Shown: positions 26,610 to 37,768 of the stretch, piece after piece
Layout: each line of letters begins with the position of its first letter
How positions within the stretch are numbered: position 1 is the stretch's first letter
Program-made: the position numbers and the translations under genes
DNA from: Roseomonas xinghualingensis
GTDB lineage: Bacteria > Pseudomonadota > Alphaproteobacteria > Acetobacterales > Acetobacteraceae
NCBI RefSeq assembly: GCF_025791835.1
Contig: NZ_JAOXLP010000028.1
Location: forward strand, 1-43,422
DNA length: 43,422 nucleotides
Reading direction: 5' to 3'
Notes under the pieces: generated by a model
Told to the model about the DNA's origin: nothing
Database searches by the model: none
The model's input: only the letters and a program-made list of their open reading frames with translations

Positions 26610-28931
26610 TCAGTGGGATGGGTGGGGAAGGCGTTGTGCTTCCAGGAAGTCCAGCCGCGCCAGCAGGTCGTCATCCTTGCACAGCATCAGCCCGCGCAGC
26701 CCGCTGCCGGGAGGGGCGTCCAGCTCCAGCTCCAGCAGCCGCGTCCCCTCCGCCACCTCGACGGGAACGGCGGTGGCGAAGTCACCCGCGGGCACCTCCT
26801 GGATGGCCGCGCTTCCGGCCGGCCGCGAGTCGGCGAACAGCGCCAGGTTGAGCCTGCCTCCGCCTTCAGACCGTAATTCGAGATGCAGGCGCAGGAGGCC
26901 GGAGGTGTCGGGCGGCAGCGGCAGCCGAAGCCGCGCAGCGCTGCCGGCCAGGGGAGAACCCCAGTCCTCCGGTGGCCGCCAGCCAGCCCCCTCCCGCACG
27001 GTCTCGATGAGGACCATGGAAAGGTCCGGCACCAGCGCATCCGTGCGCCGGAGCGAAAGCCGCTGCCCGAGTGGCAGAGCCATCCGTTCCGCCGCTAGCG
27101 CCGCCGGCTTCTCCCCGAAACGCTCGACGGCCGAGACGACCTGCCCCAGTACAGCCTCCCAGCTGCGGCACGGGCCCAGCGCCGCAACAGCCCGTTCCGC
27201 CTCGAAAAGGGTACCGGGTTCGAAGAGCAGCCGCTCCACCGCCGCCGTCATGTCTCGCTCGCTTTGTGGCTCGATGAAGACGGCGGCCCCCGCGCCCGAT
27301 TCCACCAGCGCTGAATGGCGCGGCACCACCGGCACCTTTCCCCAGGCCAGGCTTTCCGTCACCGGCAGGCCCCAGCCCTCGTAATGCGAGTTGTAGATGG
27401 TGAAGAGGCAGTCCCGGTACAGCGCGGCCAGCCCACCATCCGAGATGCCGTGGAGCACCACCACATGGCGCGACAGTTCCGGGCTGCTCGCCAGCAGATT
27501 CATCGCGGCCTCCGCATGCCAGCCCTCCCCGCCCACGCAGACCAGGCGGGGGATGCTCGCCGGGCCATGGCGCCGCAGCAGGGAAAGCCAGGCGCGGAAG
27601 ACCGTCAGATGGTCTTTGCGGCTCTCAATCGTCGCGACGAAGAGTATGTAGGGCTCGGGCGGGCGCGGGGCGTGGGTGCCCTCCAGCGCGGCGGGATCAG
27701 GCACCGCATTGCCGCGGGGGTCGCCATCAAGCCGCACCACCTCCATCGGCAGATCCAGCCCGGGGATCAGGGCATCAAGGAAGCGATTCACGTCCGCGCG
27801 GGTGGATTCGGAGTTGCAGAGCAGGCCATGTGCATGAACGCCCATGGCGGCGAACCAGCGCGCATAGTCTTGGACCAGCGTCCGCACGCAATGCTCAGGC
27901 ATGACCAGCGGCACGCAGTCATGCAGGAAGGGCACGTAGCGCAGACCGCTGGCCCGCTGCGCCGCGCGCAGGCCTTTGAAATACCCAGGAATACCCCAGG
28001 AATTCCCCAGATTCACCAGCATGCCCCCTTCGGGGAAGGCGTGGAGCGGGGTGGTGACGGCGGCCTCGCTCACCGCGTCGCGGGCGGCGATCCACTCAGG
28101 ATCGTCGGTGTTCGCCCCAGCACCAGCCAGTGTGAGCAATGCGGACAGCCGCTCCCCCGGCACAGCGCGCCAAGCACCGCTGGCGGTGCCGAACACAAGG
28201 TATGCCGCGTCCATGCCGGAGCGCAGCGCGGCACCGACGATGCTGGCCTGGACCCGTTGTATGCCGGTGAGGGTCCGTCGGTGGTCAAAATGCATCAGCA
28301 GGTCGGAGACGTCGAAGGCGATGGTGCCGGCAGCTGCCCGGCCAGCGCGCGCGGGCAGGACGCCGCCGGCGCGCAGCATTGCTATGCGCGGCCGCGGCGG
28401 TGGCGCCAGCATGGTGAGGCGTCGCGAGGTCATGGACTCGGGACGAGGCGGAGGAGCAACCTTGGGCGGAGTAGCCGTAACCGGTACCGCCTCCGGCCGC
28501 GGATCTGCGGGGCGAGGCGGCAAGGGTGCATCGGGCGGGGCGGCGCCCTCCTCGGCCAGCCGGAGCAGCGCCTCCTCGGCCTCGATCAGGGGCGCTTCAC
28601 CGGTCCACATTTCCAGGGCAATGGAATAGGCGTGGGCCGCTTCCTCCCGCCGCCCCAGCAGCCAGAGTGCATGGCCGCGATGGCAATGGGGCGCGGATTC
28701 GGCGGGGCTTTCCGCCACGGCCCGCGAATAGGCCCCGAACGCCGCCTCATGCGCGCCGGCGGAGCGCAGCGCATGACCCTGCCAGAGAAGGTCCCCGGAG
28801 GGGTCGGGCGAGCGCGCCGCCACCTCGGCATAGAGGCGGGCGGCGTCCTCCGCCCGGCCCTCATGCCAAAGCCGCGCGGCTTTCTCTCTCAGGGTGGAGA
28901 GGGGCGGGGTCTCTTTTGGCCAGGCATCCAT
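26610..28931 (-). CDS. TPR-containing GT4-type glycosyltransferase
   Basis: 773 residues. Residues about 10-130 are helical tetratricopeptide-like repeats. After a Pro-rich linker (about 135-185), an N-terminal glycosyltransferase half begins FDVSDLLMHFDHRRTLTGIQRV. The GT-B/GT4 donor domain has LFVATIESRKDHLTVFRA and NSHYEGWGLPVTESLAWGK, with the usual EX7E-type nucleotide-sugar site. The last 130 or so residues look beta-rich, like a carbohydrate-binding appendage. It probably acts on a cell-surface glycan. The ATG at 28931 is preferred over an adjacent GTG. It stands alone between the small ORFs and ugpC. Confidence 0.85.
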   Translation of the reverse strand: MDAWPKETPPLSTLREKAARLWHEGRAEDAARLYAEVAARSPDPSGDLLWQGHALRSAGAHEAAFGAYSRAVAESPAESAPHCHRGHALWLLGRREEAAHAYSIALEMWTGEAPLIEAEEALLRLAEEGAAPPDAPLPPRPADPRPEAVPVTATPPKVAPPPRPESMTSRRLTMLAPPPRPRIAMLRAGGVLPARAGRAAAGTIAFDVSDLLMHFDHRRTLTGIQRVQASIVGAALRSGMDAAYLVFGTASGAWRAVPGERLSALLTLAGAGANTDDPEWIAARDAVSEAAVTTPLHAFPEGGMLVNLGNSWGIPGYFKGLRAAQRASGLRYVPFLHDCVPLVMPEHCVRTLVQDYARWFAAMGVHAHGLLCNSESTRADVNRFLDALIPGLDLPMEVVRLDGDPRGNAVPDPAALEGTHAPRPPEPYILFVATIESRKDHLTVFRAWLSLLRRHGPASIPRLVCVGGEGWHAEAAMNLLASSPELSRHVVVLHGISDGGLAALYRDCLFTIYNSHYEGWGLPVTESLAWGKVPVVPRHSALVESGAGAAVFIEPQSERDMTAAVERLLFEPGTLFEAERAVAALGPCRSWEAVLGQVVSAVERFGEKPAALAAERMALPLGQRLSLRRTDALVPDLSMVLIETVREGAGWRPPEDWGSPLAGSAARLRLPLPPDTSGLLRLHLELRSEGGGRLNLALFADSRPAGSAAIQEVPAGDFATAVPVEVAEGTRLLELELDAPPGSGLRGLMLCKDDDLLARLDFLEAQRLPHPSH

Positions 28932-29041
28932 CACCGCGATGGGTAGCGGGAGCGGGCTGTCGCCGGAAGGGGTTGGAGCGGATCCTTGCAGGGCAGGGGC
29001 GCCCGGAAGCGTGAATCCGCTCTACAAACATAAGGCCAAGA

Positions 29042-29084
29042 CAGAGCATTTGACGTGAACGCAGGTGAACGAAAAAATGCTCTG
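29042..29084. repeat. short dispersed-type palindromic repeat upstream of the TPR-glycosyltransferase
   Basis: CAGAGCATTT (29042-29051) and AAATGCTCTG (29075-29084) are exact inverse arms around a core that has GTGAAC twice. It is AT-richer than its surroundings. AGAGCAT-type palindromes are scattered through many alphaproteobacterial genomes, and this one resembles them. It lies between the end of ugpC and the glycosyltransferase start and could act as a transcript end structure. Confidence 0.5.
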
Positions 29085-29094
29085 GCAAGCTGGA

Positions 29095-30162
29095 TCAGGA
29101 ATCCAGCCGGCGCCCCGTCTCGGCGTCGAAGACGTGCAGATGCTTTGGCGACAGATGCACGGAAAGGGATTGGCCGGAAAAAGCTCCCTGCAGACGAGTA
29201 ACGATCGGCATGCCGCCTGCCGCGCGCCCATGCACCACCGTCTCGGAGCCCAGCGGCTCGATCAACTCGACCGTCAGTGGGATGGAGCCGTCGCCATTCG
29301 TGGGCTCCACATGCTCTGGACGCAGGCCGAGGGTGAGGCGCCGGCCAGCCGGGCCGGGGCGCGGCCCATCCGCGAAGCGAATCGAGCTGCCATCCTCCAG
29401 CTTCGCCGAAGCGCCGCCATCCTCCAGCACCGCGGGGATGAAGTTCATCGCGGGGCTGCCGATGAAGCCGGCCACATAGGTGTCGGCCGGGCGCTCGAAG
29501 ATCTCCATGGGCGGTGCCACCTGGGCGGCGCGGCCCGCATTCATCACCACCAGCCGGTCGCCCAGCGTCATCGCCTCCACCTGGTCATGGGTGACGAAGA
29601 GGGAAGTGACACCGAGGCGGCGCTGCAGGCGCCGGATCTCGGCGCGCATCTGCACGCGCAGCTTGGCATCCAGGTTGGAGAGTGGCTCGTCGAAGAGGAA
29701 GAGCGCCGGCTCGCGCACGATGGCGCGGCCCATGGCCACGCGCTGCCGCTGGCCGCCTGAAAGCTGCTTCGGCTTGCGCTCCAGCAACGGGCCGATACCG
29801 AGGATCTCGGCGGCGGCCTTCACCCGGCGCTCGATCTCCGCCTTGTCCATGCCACGGATCTTCAGCCCATAGGCCATGTTCCCGAAGACCGACATGTGCG
29901 GATAGAGCGCATAGTTCTGGAACACCATGGCGATGTCCCGGTCAGCGGGCTCGAGTTCGGTCACGTCGCGGTTGTTGATCACCACCTGGCCCGACGTGGC
30001 GGTTTCCAGACCGGCGACGATCCGCAACAGGGTGGACTTGCCGCATCCCGAGGCGCCGACAATCACGACCAGTTCCCCATCGGCCACCTCCAGTTCGATG
30101 CCGTGCAGCACCTGGGTGGCGGCGAAGGACTTCCGCACATCACGGAGGGAAAGAGTGGCCAT
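29095..30162 (-). CDS. ugpC: sn-glycerol-3-phosphate ABC transporter, ATP-binding subunit
   Basis: 355 residues, standard for MalK/UgpC-type ATPases. Walker A is GASGCGKST, the signature is LSGGQRQR, and Walker B is [16 protein letters not shown]. The C-terminal TOBE region carries [15 protein letters not shown]. It powers uptake through UgpA and UgpE. It starts 4 bp after ugpE and is the last gene of the operon. Homologues serve several sugars; the substrate call rests on UgpB. Confidence 0.92.
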   Translation of the reverse strand: MATLSLRDVRKSFAATQVLHGIELEVADGELVVIVGASGCGKSTLLRIVAGLETATSGQVVINNRDVTELEPADRDIAMVFQNYALYPHMSVFGNMAYGLKIRGMDKAEIERRVKAAAEILGIGPLLERKPKQLSGGQRQRVAMGRAIVREPALFLFDEPLSNLDAKLRVQMRAEIRRLQRRLGVTSLFVTHDQVEAMTLGDRLVVMNAGRAAQVAPPMEIFERPADTYVAGFIGSPAMNFIPAVLEDGGASAKLEDGSSIRFADGPRPGPAGRRLTLGLRPEHVEPTNGDGSIPLTVELIEPLGSETVVHGRAAGGMPIVTRLQGAFSGQSLSVHLSPKHLHVFDAETGRRLDS

Positions 30163-30166
30163 CGGT

Positions 30167-31084
30167 TTACTTCTCGGTCTCGGTCAGGCCGCGCACGAAC
30201 CAGCGCTGCATCAGCGCGACCACGAGCACGGGAGGCAGCAGGGCCAGCACGGCGGTCGCCATGATGGTGTTCCATTCATTCTGGGAGTCGCCGCTTCCGA
30301 TCATCTTCGAAAGCCCCACCACGATCGTCTCCATGGAGCGGTCGTTGATGATGAGCAGCGGCCAGAGATACTGGTTCCAGCCATAGATGAAGAGGATGAC
30401 GAACATCGCCGCGATGTTGGTCAGCGACAGCGGCAGGACCACATCCTTGAGGAAGCGCAGCGGGCCCGCACCGTCGATCTTCGCCGCCTCCACGAACTCG
30501 TCGGGGATGGTCAGGAAGAACTGGCGGAAGAGCAGCGTGGCGGTGGCCGAGGCGATCAGCGGGATGATGAGGCCCGCCCAGGTATTGCCCAGGCTGAGGT
30601 CCACAATCACCTGGAAGGTCGGGATGATCCGCACCTCCACCGGCAGCATCAGGGTGATGAAGATGGCCCAGAAGGCGGCCATGCGCAGCGGGAAGCGGAA
30701 GAACACCACCGCATAGGCCGACAGGATGGAGATCGTGATCTTCCCCACCGCGATCAGCAGCGCCATCAGCAGGCTGTTCCACAGCATGAGGGCGGCCGGG
30801 GTGGTGCGGCTCTTGCCGCCACCCTCGTTCCAGGCCGTGGCATAGTTTTCGATGGCATGGCTGCCCGGCAGGAGCGGCACATCGCCGCGCCCGATGGTGG
30901 CCGCGTCATGTGTTGAGCCGACCAGCGTCATCCAGATCGGGAAGGCGACGATCAGCACGCCGAGGATCAGCGCGCCATGCGCCACGATCTTCGACATGAC
31001 CCGCCGCCTGCGCGTAGCGCGCAGCAGGGCATCATCCCGCTCGGCCTGCATGGGGACGGCGGCGGGGAGGGCGGTGCTGGACAT
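30167..31084 (-). CDS. ugpE: sn-glycerol-3-phosphate ABC transporter, permease UgpE
   Basis: 305 residues with about six membrane segments, the first near residues 33-53 ([21 protein letters not shown]). The EAA loop that contacts the ATPase is [20 protein letters not shown]. The start overlaps the ugpA stop as TGATG (31082-31086). UgpE-like features include [18 protein letters not shown] and [20 protein letters not shown]. Confidence 0.92.
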   Translation of the reverse strand: MSSTALPAAVPMQAERDDALLRATRRRRVMSKIVAHGALILGVLIVAFPIWMTLVGSTHDAATIGRGDVPLLPGSHAIENYATAWNEGGGKSRTTPAALMLWNSLLMALLIAVGKITISILSAYAVVFFRFPLRMAAFWAIFITLMLPVEVRIIPTFQVIVDLSLGNTWAGLIIPLIASATATLLFRQFFLTIPDEFVEAAKIDGAGPLRFLKDVVLPLSLTNIAAMFVILFIYGWNQYLWPLLIINDRSMETIVVGLSKMIGSGDSQNEWNTIMATAVLALLPPVLVVALMQRWFVRGLTETEK

Positions 31085-31965
31085 CAGTAATGCACCTTCT
31101 TCTCGACGGCGCGGAACTGGATGGCCGTTAGCCCGATCACGAGGATCATGAGGATGACGCTCTGCGCCGAGGAGGAACCGAGGTTCAGATTCTGCACGCC
31201 GTCCACATACACCTTGTAGATCAGCGTCTCGGTCGCCTTGGCGGGGCCGCCATTGGTCAGCGAGTGGATGATGCCGAAGGTGTCGAAGAAGGCGTAGGTG
31301 AGGTTCACCACCAGCAGGAAGAAGGTGGTGGGGGAAAGCAGCGGGAAGATGATGGTCCAGAAGCGGCGGGCCGGGCGCGCGCCGTCGATGGCGGCGGCCT
31401 CGAGCACGCTGGCCGGTATGGACTGCAGCCCCGCGAGGAAGAAGATGAAGTTATAGGCGAGCTGCTTCCAGGCCGCCGCGATGATCACCAGGGTCATCGC
31501 CTGCCCGCCGTTCAGGCGGTAGTCCCAGGCGATACCCATGGCGTTCAGCCAGCGGCCGAGCATGCCGACATTGGGCTGGAAGAGGAAAAGCCACAGCACC
31601 GCCGCTACGGCCGGCGCCACGGCATAGGGCCAGATCAGCAGGCTGCGATAGGCGGTGGCGCCGCGGATCGACTTGTCCGCCTGCACCGCGAGGAAGAGGG
31701 CAAGGCCCAGGGCTAGCCCGGCCACGAAGCCCGAGAAGACAAGGCTGTTGAGGGCCGCGTTCACCCAGCTCGGGTCCGTCAGCACCTCGTGGAAGTTCTC
31801 CAGCCCCACGAATTCGCGGGAAAAGCCGAAGGCATCCTCTCGCAACAGGGACTGGTAGATCGCCTGGCCCGCCGGCCAGAAGAAGAAGATGAAAGTCACG
31901 GCGAGCTGCGGCGCCAGCAGGGCGAGCGGCAGTAGCTTGCCCTTGAAGATGACTTTTTTCTGCAT
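31084..31965 (-). CDS. ugpA: sn-glycerol-3-phosphate ABC transporter, permease UgpA
   Basis: 293 residues with six predicted membrane helices, the first at about 11-31 ([21 protein letters not shown]). The EAA loop is [20 protein letters not shown]. It begins 47 bp after the ugpB stop, with a large stem-loop in that gap, and is coupled to ugpE. Confidence 0.93.
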   Translation of the reverse strand: MQKKVIFKGKLLPLALLAPQLAVTFIFFFWPAGQAIYQSLLREDAFGFSREFVGLENFHEVLTDPSWVNAALNSLVFSGFVAGLALGLALFLAVQADKSIRGATAYRSLLIWPYAVAPAVAAVLWLFLFQPNVGMLGRWLNAMGIAWDYRLNGGQAMTLVIIAAAWKQLAYNFIFFLAGLQSIPASVLEAAAIDGARPARRFWTIIFPLLSPTTFFLLVVNLTYAFFDTFGIIHSLTNGGPAKATETLIYKVYVDGVQNLNLGSSSAQSVILMILVIGLTAIQFRAVEKKVHY

Positions 31966-31976
31966 GGCGCCCTCGT

Positions 31977-32006
31977 CGTACCCGGCGGGGATGCCCGCCG
32001 GGTACG
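31977..32006 (-). other. stable stem-loop between ugpB and ugpA
   Basis: CGTACCCGGCGGG (31977-31989) pairs perfectly with CCCGCCGGGTACG (31994-32006) around a four-base loop. A 13-bp hairpin just after the binding-protein gene is typical of ABC operons where it protects the 3' end of that mRNA or ends part of the transcripts, giving more binding protein than permease. No T-tract follows. Confidence 0.6.
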
Positions 32007-32012
32007 GATTCG

Positions 32013-33362
32013 TCAGTTGTTACGGTTCGTGCGCTCGAAGTTCCGCAGCACCTGATTGCCGCGGGTATTCATGCTCTGAAGGGCCTGCTCCGGCGTCGCC
32101 TGGCCCTGGAAGGCCCGCTCCATCTCCTCCTGGATGATGTTGCGGATCTCGATGAAGCCGCCGAGGCGGATGCCGCGGCTGTTCGGGGTGGGATCGCCGC
32201 CGCGCAGCATCTGCTCGATCGGCACGTCCGCGCCCGGGTTCTGCTGGTAGTAGCCGGCCGCCTTGGTCGCCTCATAGGCGGAGCGGGTCACGGGGACGTA
32301 GCCGGTGTCCTGGTGCCACTTGGCCATCACCGGGGCGCTGGTGATGTAGCGGAAGAACTCCGCCACGCCCTTCAGCTCTTCCGGGGTGCGGCGGGCGTTC
32401 GGGCCGCGGTTCATCACCCAGAAGGCCGCGCCGCCGATGATGGAGTTGCGCGGTGCGCCCTGGACGCCCTCGTAATAAGGCAGCATGGCCGCGCCCCACT
32501 GGAAGCGCGCCTCACGCACCGTGCGGGCGCGCACGCCGGAGGAGGCGAAGGTGATCGCGCACTCACCGGCCGGGAAGAGGGCGTCGCCCGCGGAGTCACG
32601 GCCCGCGTAGCGGAACAGGCCTTCCTTCTGCCAGTTCACCAGGTTGGTCAGGTGCCGCACCATCAGCGGATTGGTGAGGTTCAGCTCGGTATTGAGCCCC
32701 TCGAAGCCGTTCGCGCGGCTGGCCAGCGGCACGTCATGGATGGCGAGGAACTGTTCCACCATCACCCAGCTCGGCCAGGAGGTGGTCATCGGGCATGCGA
32801 TGCCGGCGGCCTTCAGCTTGCGCGCGGCCTCTTCCACACCCTGCCAGGTGGCCGGGAAGGCATTCGGGTTCAGCCCCGCCTTCTGGAACATGTCCTTGTT
32901 ATAGAAGGCGATGGTGGTGCTGCTGTTGAAGGGCAGCGCCATCATCTTGCCGTCGGCGGCGGCGTAGTAGCCGGCCACGGGGCCGATGACGTCGTTCGGA
33001 TCGATGGCGACGCCGGTCTCGGCGACGATTTCGTGCAGCGGCTTGATGGCACGGCCGGCGCTCATCATCGTGCCGGTGCCCACCTCGAACATCTGCAGGA
33101 TGTGCGGCGCGGTGTTGGCGCGGAAGGCGGCGATCGCGGCCACAGCCGTCTCGGCATAGCCGCCGCGGAAGGTTGGGACGACCTTGTACTGCGCCTGGGT
33201 GGCGTTGAAGTCGGTCGCCAACTGCTCGAGCATTCCGCCCAGCGGCTGGTTCAGCCCGTGCCAGAACTGGATTTCCACAGGCTGCTGCGCCCTTGCGGCG
33301 AAGGGCGTGGAGATCAGGCTGGTCAGCGCTATTGCGCCGGCAGCAAGGTGACGTCGCCGCAT
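32013..33362 (-). CDS. ugpB: sn-glycerol-3-phosphate-binding periplasmic protein
   Basis: 449 residues from the ATG at 33362, which has AAGGA 8-9 bases upstream; a TTG further up is not preferred. A signal peptide [25 protein letters not shown] (1-25, twin-Arg-like start) precedes the mature chain. UgpB hallmarks are [39 protein letters not shown] and [16 protein letters not shown]. These point to glycerol-3-phosphate or its glycerophosphodiesters rather than a sugar. It is the first gene of ugpBAEC. Confidence 0.94.
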   Translation of the reverse strand: MRRRHLAAGAIALTSLISTPFAARAQQPVEIQFWHGLNQPLGGMLEQLATDFNATQAQYKVVPTFRGGYAETAVAAIAAFRANTAPHILQMFEVGTGTMMSAGRAIKPLHEIVAETGVAIDPNDVIGPVAGYYAAADGKMMALPFNSSTTIAFYNKDMFQKAGLNPNAFPATWQGVEEAARKLKAAGIACPMTTSWPSWVMVEQFLAIHDVPLASRANGFEGLNTELNLTNPLMVRHLTNLVNWQKEGLFRYAGRDSAGDALFPAGECAITFASSGVRARTVREARFQWGAAMLPYYEGVQGAPRNSIIGGAAFWVMNRGPNARRTPEELKGVAEFFRYITSAPVMAKWHQDTGYVPVTRSAYEATKAAGYYQQNPGADVPIEQMLRGGDPTPNSRGIRLGGFIEIRNIIQEEMERAFQGQATPEQALQSMNTRGNQVLRNFERTNRNN

Positions 33363-33437
33363 AAGGTGGATCCTTCCCTGCAATGAGGCCCCGGTCGGAG
33401 CGTGGGCCGGGGGTTAGGTGCCTCGTGTTGCGCCCAC

Positions 33438-33455
33438 ACTACAATCTGATGACCG
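33438..33455 (-). promoter_or_regulatory. weak Pho-box-like sequence upstream of ugpB
   Basis: On the minus strand CGGTCAT, four bases, then TTGTAGT compares with the PhoB site of two CTGTCAT-like halves 11 bases apart. The first half matches 6 of 7, the second 4 of 7. It lies about 75-95 bases before the ugpB start. ugp genes are PhoB-controlled in E. coli and rhizobia, so the position is sensible, but the match is degenerate. Confidence 0.25.
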
Positions 33456-33533
33456 GTTTGTGGAAGTGGCGGCATCGACTGTGGAAGGTCGGGCATCAAT
33501 CTGTTGTTCATCGGCCACGGCCATATAGGCCGC

Positions 33534-34139
33534 ATGGATAGCGAATCCTCCCTTTTTCTCCTGGGCATCGCGCCCGGCGCCGCTCCGGGCCATCCCTCGG
33601 TCCGGGCCGGGCGCGTGACGGGGCTGCTGGCCGGCATGGCCCGCCCTTCGCTTCCTTCATCCGCGCTGCACCTGCCCCAGCCGCTCGAGTTCAGCACCGT
33701 GGAGGAGGTCCGGACCTGGCTTCTGGTAAGGGAGGCGCGGTTTGTTGCCGCCCTGCGCGTCATGACGGGCTGCCGCGAGGTAGGGCTGGAATTGCGGGAG
33801 GACGTGACGCGCCACGCCGCTTGGCTGCGTGCCAGGGATCGCGGCCTGGCCGGCGGCGCCTGTGCCGTCCCAGCCCGTGCCGCGCGCCGGAAGCTCGTCG
33901 CGCATCGGCTGGAGGCGATCCTGGTCAGCGAGGCCCGTGCCGCCATTCTTCCTGATCCCAGTGCCGGGCCTGGGCAGCCGGGCCGCTGGGCCGTGGCCGT
34001 GCCGGAGGCTGTGGTGGCGCGGTTGCGTGCGGCTTTGGAGATGGAGGCGCGGAAGCTGGTCGGCACTGGCCTGACCCTTCACCTCCGCCCGGTGGGGGAG
34101 AGCAACGAACTCGCCCGGGCGGTCCTGCAGGACGGCTGA
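33534..34139 (+). CDS. hypothetical protein with remote GvpL/GvpF-like layout
   Basis: 201 residues, starting [16 protein letters not shown] do not recognise a close family. The order of elements recalls gas-vesicle GvpL/GvpF proteins: a short N-terminal ferredoxin-like start, a segment [20 protein letters not shown] like LPLRFGTV...LL, then CREVGLELR, and a late [14 protein letters not shown] region. This is a by-eye comparison. No gvpA or other gas-vesicle gene is in the window. A short palindrome, CGGCC-ATATA-GGCCG (33518-33532), lies just before the ATG. It is divergent from ugpB. Confidence 0.6.
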   Translation: MDSESSLFLLGIAPGAAPGHPSVRAGRVTGLLAGMARPSLPSSALHLPQPLEFSTVEEVRTWLLVREARFVAALRVMTGCREVGLELREDVTRHAAWLRARDRGLAGGACAVPARAARRKLVAHRLEAILVSEARAAILPDPSAGPGQPGRWAVAVPEAVVARLRAALEMEARKLVGTGLTLHLRPVGESNELARAVLQDG

Positions 34140-34248
34140 AACGAGCCCTGCCTCCCTCCGGTCGCGGAAAGTTCGCCTCGCCGATCCCCCCTTGGCAGCG
34201 CGCCCCGGATGGGCTTCCTGGCGCAGACGCGAACCATCGGAGGACGCC

Positions 34249-35457
<1,209 letters not shown>

Positions 35458-35466
35458 ACCGTGACG

Positions 35467-35494
35467 GGCCGCGCGTCCCGAGGGGCGCGCGGCC
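35467..35494. terminator. hairpin between convergent thiolase and glycan operon
   Basis: GGCCGCGCG (35467-35475) and CGCGCGGCC (35486-35494) form a perfect 9-bp stem, 10 bases past the thiolase stop and 3 bases past the stop of the opposing gene. It is well placed as a shared bidirectional terminator; the T content after it is low. Confidence 0.55.
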
Positions 35495-35497
35495 TCC

Positions 35498-37768
35498 TCA
35501 GCCACCCCGCGCCGGCGTAGCGGGTTCGCCTTCAGCCGGGCGTGTTGTTTCCTGCTGAAGCAACTCTGCCTTCTCGACCCAGCCGGCCGTGTCCGCGACG
35601 GAGAGGCCCGCCTGGCGGCAGCCATCCTCCACGATGCGGGGCAGCACGGAAATGAGGGCACGCATCATGGCGGCGTCCCTTTCATCGGTGATGGAGGCCA
35701 AAAAGTCCCGCAGTTCCGGCATGGCGATCCGGAGGAAGGGACCGAACTTGTCACTGGCGCGGCCCAGCCAGTCCCGGAACATATTTGGCCAGCCCGGTGC
35801 CTGCCGGAACTCCAGCCGGGGTTCGCCATCCTTCGTCGCGAATTTAACGCGCAGCGCGGCCCAGCGGGCTGCACCGGCGGCAAGGCTTGCCACGGTGAGG
35901 TCCAGATGCCGGTAGGACTCGCCTGGCAGGTGCTGGTGCAGCCGCACGATCTCATAGCGGGCGGAAGGGCGCGCCGGCCGTGGCGCCACCCTTGGAATCG
36001 GCGCCAACGGCTTTGGGGGCTCGGTAGATGGCCGCGCAGGCGAAGGCACCGGCATTGCCTGCGCCGGGCTCGCCGGCCGGATGGCTGCTGCGAGCGGTGA
36101 CCCCGGAAGCGGTGGCAGCGGCAGGACTGGCGGCGAATAGCGAGGCGGTGAGGTGGGTGGAGCGGGGTGCTCCGTTGGCGAAGCCGCCATCGCTGGCCGG
36201 GGAGGCGTGAGCGGCACCGCGCTGTCCTCCCGCGTCACGATTCCGGCCGCCACGGGTGACGCCACGTCAAGATTGCTTGCCGGGACGGGCAGGGGAGCCG
36301 CCAGCGGCGTCGCCGGATCGGCGCGGGTGACCAGCGGGGGTGAAGCTTCAGCCCGGGGCAGAGGCGCCTCATCAACCTGATCGGCCGAAACCGCGATCTG
36401 GGTGATCTCGACCACTGCGTCCTCCGATCCCGCCCGCAGCCCGATTGCAAGGCTTGCAGCTGCGCCGCGCGACACGGCGAGGGACAGGTTGAACTCTCCC
36501 CCGTCATCCGGAAGCCGGTGCCAACCAGTCGTTGCCGTGCCATCGCCACCGCGCTCCAGCGCAGCGGCGTCGGCGGGAGGGCGATCCGCCGGATGGAGCC
36601 AGGCAGAAACCGAGGAGCCGTGCCCGGTCGGTTCCGCGAAGGCGATCCGTAGCCGGTGGAGCCCTGCGGTATCGAGCCTGGGCAGCAGCAGCACCGCCTG
36701 TTCCCCAGGCCGTGCGCGCAGCAGGGGGCGGGGGGCTTCCGTGCCGAGTGCGACGAGATCCACCTGACCTGCCAATGGCCGGGCCGCTTCCCAGGTCATG
36801 GCCGGAAGAGCGAAAGGCAGTGCGCGGGGCGGCGCCAGCCCGACCTCGCCCGGTGTCCAGAAGGCAGGCGCGAGATAACGGTCGCCCGGCTCGCCGGCCC
36901 AGGCGCGGAGTGCCAGGGGATGATCGCCAGCCGCTCCTGCCCAGCGCGCGTCGCGCGAGAGGCCCGGCAGCCCGGGGCCTTCCGGTATGACCTCCAGCAC
37001 CGCCGTCTCGCGAAGCGCTCCGAGCGGCGTGGGAAGGTCCAGGACCAGCCAGCCTTGTGCCAAGGCTGAGGCCGGCACCGTCCAGAACCCGACCACGCGC
37101 TCGCTCTCGCCACCCCGGAGACGGAGATGAAGCTGGCCCTCACCCTGGCCTGCCCCGGCGACATGCACGGCGATCGCGGCCAGCCTAGCCAACCCGATTC
37201 CGAGCACATGGCGCCCCGCCCCCTGCAGCACCGGACCATCCCCGGCTTCGCCCGAAAGGACGAGGCGGGGCGGTTTGGGAGGGCGGTGCGCCATGACGCG
37301 GGAAGCGGCGGCCATGGCCTGCCGGGTCTCTTCCAACTCCTCCCGCGCGGCCACCAGTGCGCGGCCAAGCGAGGCCTCGCGCGCATGGGCGGAGGACAGA
37401 GCCTTGGCCAGGATGGGCAGCAGACCCGCCAGGGCAGCTTGGCCGGTGGCGGCTGGCAGGAAGGGCGGCGCGGCCAAGCCGGAGGATTCTGTCCACCAGC
37501 GAGCAATGGGCGCGATCCGCAGCCGCTCGGTGGCGATGAGGGCAATGGTTCCCATGGGGGGCGTGGCCAGGGATACGGAGGTGGCCGGTTCCGGCGCGCG
37601 GGTCCCTGCCGGGTGCAGCAGGATCGCGTCGCCGCGGCTGGAGGCCAGCCAGACCTCCAGAGCCGGGGAGGCGAGGGGAGAGGGGTCCATCACCCCCTCG
37701 GCCACAAGGACGATCGGGCTGCCGCCGGCCAGGCGCGGCAGATGGGCAGGGTCGGCGCGCAGCGTCAC
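35498..37768 (-). CDS. large multidomain protein of unknown function, last gene of the glycan operon
   Basis: 756 residues without a family I can name with confidence; it may match an Acetobacteraceae domain of unknown function (possibly DUF6212, unverified). Visible parts are a helical region (about 105-157, ALVAAREELEETRQAMAAA), beta-rich segments (about 165-300 and 345-460) with Trp and Gly patterns like carbohydrate-binding sandwiches, a long Pro-rich linker (about 470-605), and a compact C-terminal domain (about 605-745). No signal peptide or membrane segment. The start overlaps the preceding glycosyltransferase stop (ATGA), so a role in the same glycan pathway is likely. Confidence 0.75.
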   Translation of the reverse strand: MTLRADPAHLPRLAGGSPIVLVAEGVMDPSPLASPALEVWLASSRGDAILLHPAGTRAPEPATSVSLATPPMGTIALIATERLRIAPIARWWTESSGLAAPPFLPAATGQAALAGLLPILAKALSSAHAREASLGRALVAAREELEETRQAMAAASRVMAHRPPKPPRLVLSGEAGDGPVLQGAGRHVLGIGLARLAAIAVHVAGAGQGEGQLHLRLRGGESERVVGFWTVPASALAQGWLVLDLPTPLGALRETAVLEVIPEGPGLPGLSRDARWAGAAGDHPLALRAWAGEPGDRYLAPAFWTPGEVGLAPPRALPFALPAMTWEAARPLAGQVDLVALGTEAPRPLLRARPGEQAVLLLPRLDTAGLHRLRIAFAEPTGHGSSVSAWLHPADRPPADAAALERGGDGTATTGWHRLPDDGGEFNLSLAVSRGAAASLAIGLRAGSEDAVVEITQIAVSADQVDEAPLPRAEASPPLVTRADPATPLAAPLPVPASNLDVASPVAAGIVTREDSAVPLTPPRPAMAASPTEHPAPPTSPPRYSPPVLPLPPLPGSPLAAAIRPASPAQAMPVPSPARPSTEPPKPLAPIPRVAPRPARPSARYEIVRLHQHLPGESYRHLDLTVASLAAGAARWAALRVKFATKDGEPRLEFRQAPGWPNMFRDWLGRASDKFGPFLRIAMPELRDFLASITDERDAAMMRALISVLPRIVEDGCRQAGLSVADTAGWVEKAELLQQETTRPAEGEPATPARGG

